Assembly (NCBI GenBank): GCA_027574665.1
Contig: CM050654.1
Location: 21,954,222-22,018,221 of the forward strand
Reading direction: 5' to 3'
From: Rhynochetos jubatus
Lineage: Eukaryota > Chordata > Aves > Eurypygiformes > Rhynochetidae
Length of the DNA: 64,000 nucleotides
In this document: piece after piece, positions 48,567 to 62,808 of the stretch
How positions within the stretch are numbered: position 1 is the first letter of the stretch
Layout: each line of letters begins with the position of its first letter
Position numbers and translations under genes: made by a program
Notes under the pieces: model-generated
What the model saw: the letters and a program-made list of their open reading frames with translations, nothing else
What the model was told of the DNA's origin: nothing
Databases searched by the model: none

Positions 48567-48646
48567 CTTGATACGCCCAGCACTGAGCTGTGGAGGCAAA
48601 GACCTAGATGCTGCTGTCACTCTGGCTCTTGCCTGTGCCAAGTTAC
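48567..48646 (-). CDS. MYO3B: MYO3B exon: loop 2 actin-binding region
   Basis: The acceptor is ...TGAACAG and the donor ATCAAG|GTTAGT, for 80 bases entered in phase 1 and left in phase 0. The split codon gives Gly, then NLAQARARVTAASRSL and PPQLSAGRIK. The human protein, as I remember it, reads GNLAQTRARITVASSSLPP at this place, so the match is close and supports MYO3B rather than MYO3A, which differs strongly here. This short basic, Ser-rich segment corresponds to the surface loop 2 that contacts actin and is the most family-specific stretch of the motor. The donor is GTTAGT rather than the commoner GTAAGT or GTGAGT. Confidence 0.94.
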
Positions 48647-51600
48647 CTGTTCAAAAAGAAAGAAATACATACTGCAAAAACTGTTCAAGAAGTTTAGCAG
48701 GGAAAAACTTATATGGTGGAAAATCAGTTAATACAATAGTACTAAAAATAGCAGACACCACACCACACTGTGTCCACACCCCGCTCATTACCAATTGTGC
48801 CTGCAGAGCATTCAGCATTGGCTGTTGGAGTCCAGTGTTGGTTTAAAAGGGAGGAAAAAGTCAGTGATAAGGTGGTATGTCACTGACCTTAGCTACTGAG
48901 CTGATGAAAACAATGACAGCACAAAGGCATACAGCTCAATCACTAGTAATCAATTTCTCTGTGACTCATTGAGAGATTTAAAAGAGAAAAAGACAGCAGA
49001 AACAATCTTGTTTCTATGAAATCATGTGGATCCTTAAGTGTTTAGACAGCATCTTAAGCTCACAAACTAATGAAAGAGATGAGAAAATGGTAAGACGGTA
49101 TCTTTTTTTGACCTTTTGACATACAGGCCTGCTTAATCCCCAATCTTATTGTCCCTTGGGGTTTTTAAAGACTGACTCAATTCCTGAGGCAAAAACATAT
49201 TGTGGTGTCAACTGCAAGATGAGTGCCTTTTTCAAAACGTACAGTATGACGTGTCCTAAACTTTTCCCTCTGTACTTGTAGAAAGGCAAAGTCATCATAA
49301 AATAGCTTTTCAAAATAAAGGCTCAGAGAAGACAGAGGAAGTGATATGGGATTGTGCATATGCAAGACACTCTGTATATTTCAAAGTTTTAGCAAGTCTA
49401 GCACAAGATGTCCAAATGTTTTCTCTGGCTATATCTTCAGAGGCTAAACTGTGATTAATAGCATTGAAAGAACCCTTTGAAGCAGGATTGGTGACATCAA
49501 AGCCCTAATCCATGGGTGGCAGGATTTTTATAATGAGTGGGAAGCATTTTAACACATTTCAAAGGATTTACAGCATGAATAAACAATAGGCCTCTGCAGA
49601 TGTACCACACACCTTTCAGAACCAGAACACATAAATAAGTGTCCATTTTAATTTAAATGTAAATAAAGTGTTAACACTTCTTTCAGATGCTAAGTGCCTT
49701 GTTTGCATCAACTCCAGTGTTTAGCTGTTTGCTTTACAGGAAGTCAGTAACTCTAAACAGTTTTCAGAGTTTTGCTAAACTAGATATTACCTAACTGGTA
49801 AGGAGGCAGGATGGGAAAAATGAAAACCAAGAGCACTTAATCGCTGGTAATTACCCCATGAGGGAGCAGAGCAAACCCAGTGTCCACACAGCACTGAGAG
49901 GAACTTTTGCTCTGTCTTCCCTCCGAACAAGAAACATACCAAACCCCTGAAAACAGTCTGGGGGCCAGCACTCACACACAGCAATGACATTCTTTGGAGC
50001 AATCAAACATTCTGTTACTTTTAAAAAGTATTTCTCTTTGAAACTTCTGGCACTGGGATTGACAAAATGCTACAGAACCTGATTGTCATGTCCAGATCTT
50101 ACAGCATATGTTACCTGACAGTGTAAATCACCGTGCAGAACACGAGCTATGTCCACGTTTTTGGAAACTGCTTTAGGCATAATCTGTAGGTTAATGAGAA
50201 CCGCAACTCTGTTTTGGAGATCTTGTCTATCTGTACAGACACATGGTACATAAGGTATATACATGTATTCCTCTAACATTAAAATGAGGACTTTAATGAG
50301 CAAGTAGTTGGTGAATTTATTTCTCTCTTAGCTGTAATTTTCATTTTTTGTATGTTAGAAATTATTCTTTTATACTTTTTTGACTAAAGTAGCCAACCTG
50401 GAAAGGTAGTTTTTGACTAGGCTTCAGATTATCAAGTCTAAAGCTTGAAAATCCTGCACTGGAGAACCGATGACACAATACAGGATAAAAGTTGAGAGAA
50501 GAAACAAATTTGACTCACCACACTCACTGCTGGCATTAGGTTTCTAGAGCTCATAATTAATATCCCTGAGCTCCCCCCCTTAGTTCCTTATGCAAAACTA
50601 AAACTAAACTTAACATTCTGATCTGGCAGACCAAGCAAATAAATGAACCTACTACTAATCACAAATCTTCAATGAATTTGCAAACCAAAACCGCCCCAAA
50701 GTGGCCTGTTCCTACTTAAAAAAAAGAAAAGCTTTACATATTGTGATTTTGTTCATTAATTACTTCCTTCTAGGAATGGATTCTTATCTGTGCTTATTTC
50801 ATGTGTCAAGTGAATTCCTATGTAATTACTAACTACTGAGTTGTAGCATCAGATGAAATCCATAGAAAAAATGTTATTAAGATTTTCTTTTCCAGATCAA
50901 ACACAAAATGATGATGATTCAATAGAAGTTCCTGAATTAGTCATCTCAAGTAGTTCATGTTCAGGAAAATAACTACCTATCTTTAACATGTGTAAGCCAT
51001 TAAAACTAATAAACTGAACAAATGTGGTTTGAAAATTAGTCTACATAATAAGAAATGTTTCACCCAGAGTCATCATGGTGTTTATAGTCAGTAAACATTT
51101 GGTACCTGTCCCTGCATTCGACTGTCATTTACAAGGTCATTTATTACTTTACACACCAAAAATAATTAAATGTTTTTCCACTTTGTGAAGAACATCAATA
51201 TTTGAAGAACAAACATTTTTAGATAATAGCCAGTTATAACTGCCATGGGTTCCTTGAAAGGTTATACTGGTTAAAGGTTAAAAGACTGCACTGTGCCTTT
51301 CAGAAGTCTAGCTTCACACCTACTATATGGTCAACACTTCAGAGAAAATACAAGTGGCAGCCATGTAGGCCTAAATAAAATACTACCTATATTAAATCCA
51401 ACTCCATAAAATGGACCCATAAAGTGATTTAAAACCCTCCCAGAATTTTCTTAGGTTTTCTTTGGAAAAGACATTCATGAGGGAAGAGAGAGAAGTTAAT
51501 GGTTAAAATTAGAATTCATCTTTTAAACATGTACATGTTTAATTTTATTCACATGCATTTCCTTTGCAGTTCAAAGGGGACTGCTCATCTGAAAAATTAA

Positions 51601-53227
51601 GGTCCTACCTATGCGTCTGCCAGATGAGCAACTAAGGTCTCTGGGATTCATTTGTGTCAGTGGAGGAGTCATTCAGCCCCAATGTTTTTCTCTTTTCTCC
51701 TCTGTTTAATAAAGTTAGGACTGTCATTAACACTTGGAGAAGTGTCAGTTCAACAGAGAGAACTTCCAACATAAAGAGAAGTAATAGCACGAAAATCTAT
51801 GTGCTCCCTCGCTACGGTTACTGTGCAAAACTGTTCAGCAGAACTCCTCCTCTTGAAGCTGCATAGGAGATAGCACATCTCGCTGCAAACATACTCTTCA
51901 CTGATGCCTCATTTCAGCTAGGTGAGAGACCATACTGTCCAAGTGCTCTCTCTTTTCTCTCTCCTACTATGCAAAGCCAAGCAGGAAAAGTTTTGAAAGC
52001 ATTTGCACAGCACAGAAAGAAGAAATGGGTTCTTTTTTAGGTTGGACTTTGGAAGTGCTCTAGATCTCAGAAAGGACTTGTCAGCATTCCTGGCTTCTCA
52101 TTTGCATCTCTGGCACTTACTCACTGTGTGATCTGGCCGAATTAATGATTTGTCCAGCCGTTGACTTTCCTTACTAATTAGGAAGAGTACACCCTCTGGC
52201 TGGATGTTCTCACATTACTTATGGTTTGTCAGTGCTTTTCATTATTCTTAGGTGATGGGTTCTGTAAGTAGTATCAAACAAATATTAGTAATATTAGCAC
52301 TGTATTTATAACCTCATTGTGATTATGTCTGCAATAGATCACTCCTTCCAAAGTCAGAGCATGCCAGGTAAGAATTACATTAAGCTTTGATATAACATTT
52401 AGTTTGTGAAGTGCAAATGACTTACAGAGAAAGAGCCCAATGACAATGTCACCTTACTGTACAAGCTGTACCAGGAATATTACTATTATACAGAGGGCAC
52501 AGTACAAGCTCTTTCCTTATCCTCATATATTTTATTAATTTCTTTCATGCTCCTGGTTCAGATAAAGAGGGGTTACTTGAAACACCATGTAGATACAGCA
52601 TAATATGGTCAGAAATGCTACAATGCATTCATATTTCATTGACACTACTTCTAATCACAGCTAAGCACTTGCACTCCAGAAGAGGTATGGAGTCAGACAA
52701 TGTCTTTGACATACACATGATTCTTCTCCATCTTTTCCTTCAGTACATTTTATCTAGCCTAAGGAAGTCGACTGCTTATCTCCATAATGCATTTTCATCT
52801 TCTGCTACTGTAAGACTAAGCTTTTCTTAGCTTGACTATAAATGAATACTTGTCCTTTTTCTATTGGGTACTAATTTGAATCTCGTCGCTGACTATCAAA
52901 ACTCTTGAGTCACTGAAGTCATTTAAGCTAATCTTGTGCAATACAAAGCCAAGAATCCAATTTTCTCACATACTACACATTTTACGCAAGGATATATTTA
53001 TAAAGAGACCTGTCTGTAGAATACAACTGTGAATACAAACACACTTCCATTGCTGCTCATTCTGAAAAAAAGAATCACTTCTTATTCATAATAAGTAAAT
53101 ATAAAATGAGAAATAGTATTTCCAAAATCAGATCCATTTTACAAAACAGAATCTGATTACCATGAAAACTCAGTAATAGTGAGGGCCACCTGGAAATAAC
53201 CCAATTATGAGTAATTGTCCCAGGACC

Positions 53228-53243
53228 AAAAAAAAAAAAAAAA
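53228..53243. repeat. A16 homopolymer
   Basis: A plain run of sixteen A. No attached retroposon is recognised. Confidence 0.85.
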
Positions 53244-53394
53244 GCACTTTTTGGCCCAGGTTATTTGAAATGAAAAATCCATGCCATAGTGCAGTGACAA
53301 ATTCTGATCCTGATTCTCAATTACACTAAAGGTTTCTTTACCCTTATTAGCATGAAGTAGACACAGATCATATTTACAGATACTTAAAAGCTTT

Positions 53395-53440
53395 ACATTG
53401 CTAGCCTGGGATTGGAGAACCTGAGTGTAAATTCAGTGCT
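53395..53440 (+). repeat. weak tRNA-SINE-like relic
   Basis: The phrase ctagcctgggattggagaac followed by ctgagtgtaaattc resembles the anticodon arm, variable loop and T arm of tRNA-headed SINEs (compare 15451-15510, which has cgcctgggaagg and aggttcatgc). It is the weakest of the four such segments. Confidence 0.25.
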
Positions 53441-56400
53441 GCTATGCTTTCTACTGCATACATCTCTGCTACTTCAGTGGACACTTCCCTCCCTAGAAAG
53501 GCACACGCTGGCAAACACACAGCATGATGTTTACAACAACAAATAAAACTTCACTTGTAAGCATCCCCCTGTTATGTTTAAATATTGTTTTAACACAGTG
53601 GGTCAGTAGACTTCTTGTAGAATGTAAGACAAGTAAGACACTGACAGCAGCTGAGATGAAGGTCCAACTGCCTACTATATTCCAAGATATGTAAATGTAT
53701 GATCTCAGTAAGAAAGGTCTTAACCTTCACCCTTACCTAGTAAAGAAGAACACTTTATGGCATATAATTGGTTAGTGGCAGCGCCCAAGATATTTTTAAA
53801 CCACAACTTTGAGTATTAATGGCTACTTTAAGTGACATGCCCAATTCTCCAGCCGAATTGAATCAGACGTGTGGCCATCTACTCGATTGGGAGTGTGTTC
53901 ACTGAAATGCAGACATTTCCTAAAATATCACAGGCAATGAGAAGTTAGAGTGTAAACAATGCTGGAGTTTTTTACTGCTTGATACCCAGCATTTTCTTTA
54001 GTGGGGTCTCCAGCCTGACTAGCTGGAAAGCTCTGACAGGCTGGCCACAGCCTGATCTGAAAAGTCTCCCAGATTCTGCACCACAGAAAAAAGTGGCTCA
54101 GCTTTTTGATCTATACACGGTCACAAGACATGGGCCACTTCTTTCAGATACGGTCCTTAGCAACTTCCATCCACACCTTTGGTAGCGTATGATTTGATGC
54201 TGTTGTATGTCATCTACTCAGGACAAGCAGCCGTGGAGGCTCTGGGGAAGAGCAGACAGTACAGAATGCTGCAGTCTGTGTCGCTGGCAAAGTACCTCAC
54301 CACCAACACAAGGTTTTCTGTTGCCCCAGCAGATTGCCCTGGTTTCTGTAAGATATCTGTAACTGAGATCAGAAGAAACTAGGGAGGTGTATTTTCCAAG
54401 AAGACTTCATTGTTGAGGAATCCTCTATTAATTTTCATTGTTTGCCAAAACCCCCTTATTCTAATTACCTCTGTTGAGGGCAGACAAATTTATTTCTTCT
54501 TCCAGAGGTATGTGAAGGAATACTTCTAAAAACATGAAAATACGATTGAAAATATGGTTACCACACATGCTGATTCAGCTCTGGTCTCCCTCATTGTTTT
54601 ATGTAATTGACAACCTGTCTCTTGCATATTACGTAGGATTTTTTTTCAAAAAACAATGCTTTATCTAGAAAAGTAGAGGTTTGATTATTAAAACCATGTT
54701 ATCTTGCTATTTTATCTATTCTCCCTCACCAACATGAACCAACAGCAAGCATTCTGGCAGCTCACTCCACAGCATCTTCTCTCTGACTGTCCTCAAACAA
54801 AAATAAAGCTTCACAGTACTCAGTTCAACCTGAGGCCAAAATAATTTTCATACAAGAAAAGTGATTAAACAGAAAACCCAGAAGTCAAAACCTGTGATTT
54901 CGAGCCCACTGTTTGTACTTCCAGAGTAAGTTCCCTCTCCACATAATGTATAAAAAAATCTATGGTATATATTCCAACACTTAGGACCTGCTGCTGAAGC
55001 TGCTCCATACATACACAGTCTGATCAAAATCCTACTAAAGCCGGTGAAGATTTCCAGGGAATTCAGTGGAGAAAATTCAGGTATAAAGATGTCACTGAAA
55101 GCACATGGAATACAATGGAGGATAATTTTTTCTGACCTCACTTATGACTATCAGTCTTCTCACTGGCTGAGACCCTAAGCTAGACAGGAGGAAAACAGTG
55201 CAAAACCAGCTTTTGACACTTCAGGAGAAAAGCTGTCTTCTAAAAGTCTTAATTTAGCATTAAACATGGTTACAGAACTTTATCAAAGTCCCAGACCTCC
55301 CCATTTTTAAAAACTAGGTATTAATAATGTTGACTATTAATCTAATCAAGTCTCAAAGGCTTCTCAACTGAATGTTTGCTCCTCTGGACCTCAGCACTTC
55401 CATATACTATCACAGATAGCACAAAATCGGTTATTTTTGTGGTAATTCAAAATATTATTCTCATTTATATTTCTACCTCCACATTTAATAAAACAAATAC
55501 CCATTCACACAAACAGCCTTAAATGCATTTTCTGTCTCTGACACACACTGTGGCCTGCTGTCCAAGCAGTTCACTTATAAGCTCTCCTACATTAAGCCAA
55601 GTCAGACCGGAATAAGTAAGACAAAGTCAAATAATAAGGGAAAAGATAATGCTGGTTTAGTAAAGTATTAACCTTTACGGGTAGTTGTAGAGTGAAGGAA
55701 TAAAGAAACAGATATAACAAATTAGAAAATCATAGGAAGACAGCACACTCGGAGTATGAAATACTCTGAACCAAATACACAATATCCAGCACACTCAGAG
55801 GTTTATGTTCCACCAACTACATTCATCTCTTACATGCATTAACCCCTAATTCAATTATTTTGAAAGACTGGGAAATATAAGCACATTCTTTGTAAAGGAC
55901 ACACCAAAACACATTATGGATATTCAAACCAGCAAGTTTATCTGAATATTGAACAAATTTATCTGCTCTACAAACGCACTCGCAAATTTAAAAATAATTG
56001 TTCTTCTAGGATTTGATCTTAAGAGCTACTGAATGCTTCCAGTGACGCACCAAGCACCTTTGACAGTTTGACCTTACAGCATGTAGTGCCTGTAGAAGCT
56101 GCCTAGCAAACTACTCATTAAAACAACCAATGCAGAATGTTCTCTGAATATTTCTCTGTTTAAATTCTGTATATGCTGCACAGTGAGATCCCACAGTCCA
56201 CTAGTTAACACTAAAGACAGTAACATCTTCTGTGCAATGTGTCTTTTGCTTCCTCAGTATCAACACATTTTGAATTTAATTGGTATACAATGAAGTGGTA
56301 AGATTAATTGTTGCTCACTACTGTGAGATAACGTTCATTATAGAATTGAGAAGTTACACTAGAAAAATGGAAAAGTTATCTTCTCTCTTCTGAGGGAAAG

Positions 56401-57897
56401 GTGAAGAAAAATTATTCTCAAGATTTGTTCTGCAAAGAATGGCCTATTGTGAACCAAATCAGTAAGCTCTTCAAGATCTGTTCTTAAACCTGCCCACTTG
56501 CACTGCGTTTAGGGTTCAATTTGCCAGCATTTGGAGGAAAAAACCCAAACCAATCTATACCCTTTGCCCATTTTCAGTACAATGTAATATGTGAAGTTGC
56601 ATATTAAAACCAGTGGACTTCTGCTTGGCCAACACCCTTTGCCAAACATAGACATGATAAATCTAACTTGACTCTTCTCAGCCGTTGAGCTTCCTGTCAT
56701 GTGCAATTCCAGAGATTCACTGACACTATTTATAGGGAGCTATTCTCAACAGTAAAAAATTGTTCCATCTTATATAAGGCTTTAGCAGGACTGAGACCTT
56801 AGCTTTGATCTGATAGACAGTTCTGTTTCTAGATTAGTTCCATTTTTAAGACTATTTTAGGACATTTTTGGATCTTACTGCTAGCAAGTCTTGTGAGTAT
56901 CTGTGTACTGTATCCATCCTATGACACAAAACCTTAGGATGTGAAGAAAAAGAAACACTGAACTGTAAAATGCCCAACTGAAAAACTAAGTAAAAAGTAA
57001 TCCAACACTCTACCTCTCAAACTCAGTTATAAGCTACATTTAATTCAGTTTACTGATGTCCCACATCTGCAACCCAGTAAAGTTCACAATTGTTACACTG
57101 CGCAGCTGTGGTTTAAAGCCTCTCTTTGCACACAACACACTGGCAGCAACGCAAAAACAATTAACTTTTATATGTTTTTAACATATGGAGCAGTTAGAAG
57201 TAGGAAAGCCTCTGTGTCCTGAGTGAAAATATATAGCTTCCAGTAACTTGACCCAAATTCTTACAAAATATAAATTCTGATTCATCTTTAAGTACAGAGA
57301 TTATAATTACAATGGCTTTGTTCCAAATTCATTTGACGTGGAGTGCCTGCAGTTATCTCTTAGAGGTGAAAATGCTAACACAAAAGTGCCATTATAAAAA
57401 GATTTTATTGTAGGATAAATTAGTAAAATTAAGATGTATTTGAGTCTTTTGCTCTATTGTGATGTGTGGAATTAAGAGAAAAAATCCGCTAAGCCCAAAT
57501 GGAAACATGCTACATTTCAGTGCATAAGTATGACGTACACCAAGCCAAGAGACCTGCCGCTACTTATGGCTGGCGGAAGGGCTTGTGCTCAGTAGCATGC
57601 ACAGTGAGAAACATGACAGGTCAAATCATGGTTCCACTGAAAACAATGGCAAAGCACCTATGATTTCAACTGGTCAAGATTTCACTCTGTGCTCAGTAGT
57701 ACCTGTTCATGGGACTGAAATGCAAAAAGATCCATTTGTTTCCCTCAGTTGCGGACTCTTCAGGAGCAATCAGCTGCTATTAAAGGTACAGACAAATTGA
57801 GATATCACTCTTGTCACCAAGGGGTGATGAAAAGCAGTTCTTTAAAGTGATTTGCAAAAGGTCCTAGTTCTTGTGTTCTTTAGTATGCATAAAGAAA

Positions 57898-58257
57898 CAC
57901 AGAATCACAGAATGCTTTAGGTTGGAAGGGACCTTAAAGATCATCTAGTTCCAACCCCTCTGCCATGGGCAGGGACACCCTCCACTAGACCAGGTTGCTC
58001 ACAGCCTCATCCAGCCTGGCCTTGAACACTTCCAGGGATGGGGCACCCACAGCTTCTATGGAAAACCTGTCCCAGTGCCTCACCACCCTCTCTGGGAAGA
58101 ATATTTTCCTGATATCTAATCTAAAACTCCCTGCTTTCAGTTTAAAGCCATTACCCCTTGTCCTGTCACTACAGGCCCTTGTAAAAAGCCCCCGCCCAGC
58201 TTCCTTGTAGGCCCCCTTCAGGTACTGGAAGGCTGCAATAAGGTCTCCCTGAAGCCC
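57898..58257 (-). mobile_element. CR1 LINE, 5'-truncated, well preserved
   Basis: The left end carries cacagaatcacagaatg, the reverse of the (ATTCTGTG)n end of CR1. It is followed by gttggaagggaccttaaaga, tccaacccctctgccatggg, agcctggccttgaacacttc, cagtgcctcaccaccctctc and ccccttgtcctgtcactaca, all standard CR1 3' sequence. About 360 bases are present. The low divergence makes it the youngest CR1 of the window. It is in the same orientation as MYO3B. Confidence 0.95.
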
Positions 58258-61200
58258 GAAACATTTTTATTCACATTCTCTCTCAGTATGCAGTCTGTTA
58301 GTTGTTTGGTTTGGGGTTTTTTTTTGTTGCTGTTTTTTGTTTTATACATGAGACATACATTGTTTATAATTACTTTTTGTCTGAGGGCTGCAAGCAGGGC
58401 TGGAGACTCAAAGGCACAAAGAACACAGACTAAAAATCAATACCGAGGAGGGGAAATGACCTTTCGGCAGGCTAACTATAATTAATTTGCTTTTGAAAAA
58501 AAATCTATTTTCCTCCTATTTTGGAAAAAAATTTCCCTTGTTAAAACATCAGTATCCTAACCTTCAGTGAAGGTTGTGAAAACTTTCATCCCAGTTCTCT
58601 TTGACGGAGTATGCTCAAATGCATAATCCTAGGCGCCATGAACAAGGAGTGTTTACTAGCAATGGATGATACGTGGATACTGTATCACTCTGAATGGGTG
58701 AGCAATACCCAGTGCTACCAAAATTATTAGACACAATGCTGCTGTCATGTATTCTGTATTCTACACAGCCAAGCCCAGCCCCTACAGAGATCCTCAGAGC
58801 TAGGACATGCACATTTCCCAGCACCTCTGCTCTGGTGGTGGGAAGGCTGGAGGATTTCCCTTCCCTCCCTTCAAGTGGCAACTCTCCCGCCTCTCTCCAG
58901 CGAGGACCTCGGGCAGAGCAGTGCACCCTGACAAAAGTTCTAAAGGTCTGTGATCCACAGATGGAGAAAAAGTCCGCAGAGATTCTGTTTCAAGAGTAGA
59001 GAATCATGTGCTGCAGCTTTTCTGAGAAGATGAAGCCCCTCTGACACACCTCCCCATCCCGCCAGCATGATCTCGTCAGCTGGGGAACATAAGGTAAGAG
59101 AGGAAAAGCAGAAGAGGGAGCTGCAGTGTCAAAAAGGGCCAGTGGTGCTTTGTCCAGGCAGTCTGACGGTGTCACCACTTAAAGGTGATGCTGCACAAAT
59201 TCTTAAATCAGGACAGTGAGTCAGATGGTCTGACTCCTCAGTGATACCACCAGCAAATGTACCAAGGCCCTCCTTAATTTTTCCAATTAAAGCCCTCTTC
59301 TCTTACAAGAGGACTCTCTTTTCTGGATCACAATTCCTTTGCTCTCTGATGCTTTAGCTGCAACAGCAATAAACTAAAACTAGAAACAAAGAGGAATGCA
59401 TTATATCAGAGTGGCAACATGGATATTCAACTGGAGTAGCGGCAACTTTTTTGTTTGTTCGTTTGAAGCGCTCTACTTCTCTCTCTTGTATTTGGAGTAA
59501 ATTCTATTTTCATTTGAGAATATACAGAATTCTCAGCACAAGAAGCTGTGTCTGTAGAAAACAATGACACATATAGAAGCAATTGGGAGAAATGGTAAGT
59601 TAAACCAGAATATGTTCATTCAGTTTTGATGTTAAAGGTCCCTAGAAAGTGCAAACAGATTCCAAACCTTGTCTAACGTGCCTATGTTTCCACTGAAAGA
59701 TGACAAAACATGCTGTACACACTATAACATTAGTGCCAGTTTATGTTCTGATGTCTGATATCAGTAATTGTGTACTCTCTTAACCAATAAATTACTATTA
59801 CAAATGTATATTCAATGTCCTGCTGTTAATTTCTGGCCCTTTAAACTGCTTCAAACAGTCTTCTACTGTGAAATAGAAGCATTTGTTAAGAGGGGATAAG
59901 TATATTTGATAAATTACAGGGATTAACATGATCTTAAATTAGTAAAAGAATTTAGTCTTTTTAATATTTATTTTCTTGCTGCTGCTCAGTTTTTGACAGC
60001 GGAAGACATGACAGCTATATAAATATACTTCAAACAGAGGATCTTCTCAGGGTGGGAAAGGCATCTTTTTGTTCTTACTGGTATTTAAGGACTACATTTT
60101 CATTTAAGAGCTACATTTTCAGTAACTGTCAGACCCATGTTACCAGTCGCAGATTCCCTCTTGCTTCTGGGATAGCACCACCTAGTGACTATTGCCCATA
60201 TCAGAGATTACGCCTTGGCAAAAACCACCTACACTGCAAATTCCAGAGCTAGTTGCAAGCAGATGTGAGAATGTGCTGTCACTCATCTTCAAACAAAACA
60301 CCAGAGATACTGGCAGAAGGCTCATTTCAAGACAGGGTTACCTGGAGAGATGCAATATGGCTTCCACGTAAATTATTAACTTTCGCATCAGTCATCTACA
60401 AAAAGCTGGAGAAAATTGTATCGAGATTCTGAATCTTAATCTGTATTTTTTCTGGTTTGATTTAGGAAGGATGCACATGTTGAGTGCAGGGAAGAGGGCC
60501 AAGGGACAAGGACAGAATATGATGGGACATTTACACAGTCACTATTCTTTTGTTTACAAAAGCCTCTTTGTAGAAAGTTAAGAGAATAGCATTGTCTTTC
60601 TTCACTGAGCAGAGATGAAGCAGCATTGCCAGCAATACCTTCTGTTCTCAGCCAAACCTTTCATTTATCTTGCAAGCTGCCAAAACTAAACCTGGCAACA
60701 ATCTGATTTTAGAACACAGAGGCCCCAACACAGGATGTGAGTGCCAATTATATTAGACAGCTGGAAAAAATAGAGCAAAATCACAAAAGACTTTTAAAAA
60801 ATAAAAATGACATCAGGGTTTTAAGCTATTTTTATAACACCATGCGCACGAGCATATGCACAACAATTTTTTTAACAGGATGTCCTGTACCAACTTGACA
60901 GAAATACAGACAACACTTAACTTGCTGCGCGCTCTTCATGGCAAGGTAAATGTTCTATAACAGGAGGCAGAAATCATCCAATTTGTGTCAACAGGAAACA
61001 AGGAAGGAATGCAAGAGACAAAAAAGTGGAAATACACTGACATGGCAACTATACATTACTGCAATGAGAAGTATCTTCTTACTGAACTTGTTATGTATCT
61101 TGGGCAAAATACCTAAGTTCAGTGCTGCTGCCACTAAAAATATCCTTAAAAAGCCGGAGGAAGATGAGTTTGCATGAAAGCATCAGCATTCTGATTTAAA

Positions 61201-62678
61201 AATAGCAATAAAATCAAAAGTATAATATTCACAATAATTGGGACTGATAACTGGGACAAAGCAACTAATCTGTTTCACTCTGACAATAGCTCCAAGGTAC
61301 AAAACAGCTAGTAAAGAAGGGTGTGGAGCACACTTGACCAGATGTGAGCTTTCTGTTTTGCTTTGCTTGATCCATCCAGCATGAGTAAAAGAATCTTTTA
61401 CCAGATTAACACAGACTCAAATGTCAGAAGTAGATACAAAGATTCTTTGTTCCCCACTTGGGCACAAATCAGTTTTATTCTATTTTAAACCATATCCCCC
61501 TCCATCTAAGCCTGCCACAGCTGAAACAAGAAGCAGATTCCTCATTGGATCCTCTCCTCTCAGGGACTTCTAAAAGCATAATTTGAAGGGGAGAAATCCC
61601 GAGCCTTTTAATTACAGGGAAAGCACAGAGACATTGTAACAGGAATCTATCCCATGTAGAATATAAACAGATATTTTGCTATCAGTTTTACATGTGCACA
61701 GAACGCTACAAGATGTTCTTTACTACATAGAAATCTGAGGAGAGGTTAAAGGTATCACCAGAGACTACGACTGGGCTACTGAGGGTCCAGAAATCCCAGA
61801 CAGAGCAGCTGCACAGGCACAAAATTGTATCTACAGCCCATGTACAATAAGCCTACACAGCACTAGCTAACACATGTACACTTATTTCTGCCTAAAAATA
61901 CCATCTCATTTGCATATGACACATCAGCTCACAAGAATTTTGCAATCCATCTCATTTGGATTATTCCCTAGTATTACATCTTATTCGTACCAGTTATAAA
62001 AAAGATAGTTTAAACATGTGAAAAGTATTGAGAGATGTGTACGTTTGTTGGCCTTGTATACTTGGAAGTATCATTTGCATAGGTTACTGGTATTCTGGCA
62101 TCTATCTTTGGAGTAATCAAACTTCATCTTGCGGTTTTATTTAGCTATATGCCCGTGCACTTTCATGTAAGTCAGTGTCAACAAGCTTTAAATCAATTGA
62201 ATTAATTAATTCTAGCAGATAACTATGTGGTTTTTATAATTTGTAAGAAACTTTGTGCATTGCATCAATGCATCTAAATAGATGGATATTGCCTTCAAAA
62301 CAACTTGATCTACATTACATGATTTATGAACTGTAAGACACAGTACACAAGAATCTGTCAACTGAGAACTGATCTTAGAGAAGGACTAAGAACCAAGAAA
62401 TCCCCATGTTCTCATCCTGTTCTGAGAATGAGTTATTTCCCTGTATATCAGATAATCTCCCTTTCTCTGGAGTGAGGGATGAATCTCGCTGCCTGGGTTT
62501 TTTAGAAGAACTCATGTCCACATATTTAAAAGAAAAATCATAATATTTTAGGTACTTAGGAAACTTTAAACAGCAGAACTGAAAAAGAATGTAAAAAATG
62601 TGTCCAGAAACAACTAGAGATTTAGAGGAGTAGGTAGCTGAAGAGGTTGCAATATTAGCAAAGTTGTGCAGAAAATAC

Positions 62679-62808
62679 CTGTTTTGGTTAATGGGCTAGA
62701 GAAGAGCTGCTGAAGAAGTTTGTTCTCTGAGGTTCGCAACACCACCACCACGTCAGCAGGAAGAGTGTCTCTGTTCTTCTCCAGGAATGCACAGGCATCA
62801 TATAATAC
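62679..62808 (-). CDS. MYO3B: MYO3B exon: motor domain, upstream of loop 2
   Basis: This exon starts after ...TGCTAG and ends ...AAACAG|GTATTT, giving 43 codons plus one base (phase 0 in, phase 1 out). It reads [16 protein letters not shown], then [20 protein letters not shown], then SSPLTKT. In myosins this part of the motor follows the conserved HYAGxV segment (here presumably at the end of the previous exon, outside the window) and leads into loop 2 of the lower 50-kDa subdomain. The [11 protein letters not shown] core is typical of unconventional myosins. No previous exon ending in HYAGK could be found between 62809 and 64000, so the preceding intron extends past the window edge. It is the most upstream exon seen and is followed by a 14-kb intron. 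Confidence 0.95.

Larger units (their letters stand above)
48647..62678 (-). other. MYO3B: MYO3B intron, 14.0 kb
   Basis: The longest intron of the window, entered by GTATTT and closed by ACAG. It contains an A16 run (53228-53243), a weak SINE-like relic (53395-53440), a CR1 copy (57898-58257) and a T/G-rich run after it (about 58300-58345). Overlapping open frames at 58.6-59.2 kb follow from a slightly GC-richer composition. No extra exon is needed, since the flanking exons join as TKT-G-NLAQ. Confidence 0.85.
11407..62808 (-). other. MYO3B: MYO3B gene, 3' part (ten confident exons)
   Basis: Ten minus-strand exons with AG acceptors and GT donors join into one open frame of 390 complete residues. 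In order they encode the end of a class III myosin motor (assembled residues 1 to about 225), three IQ motifs (about 223-242, 254-267 and 279-294) and a Ser/Gln-rich tail. Every splice phase matches its neighbour. Class III myosins carry an N-terminal protein kinase domain before the motor and act at the tips of actin protrusions such as hair-cell stereocilia and in photoreceptors, which is knowledge of the family. I prefer MYO3B over MYO3A from remembered similarity in segments such as [20 protein letters not shown] and [10 protein letters not shown]. The kinase and early motor exons lie beyond base 64000, and the tail end is uncertain. Introns run from 699 bases to 14 kb. Confidence 0.93.

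Noticed and set aside
58615..59178. Overlapping open frames of about 60-100 codons on both strands
   Set aside because: No motif or splice context, and both strands are open because of composition. The flanking MYO3B exons join without them.
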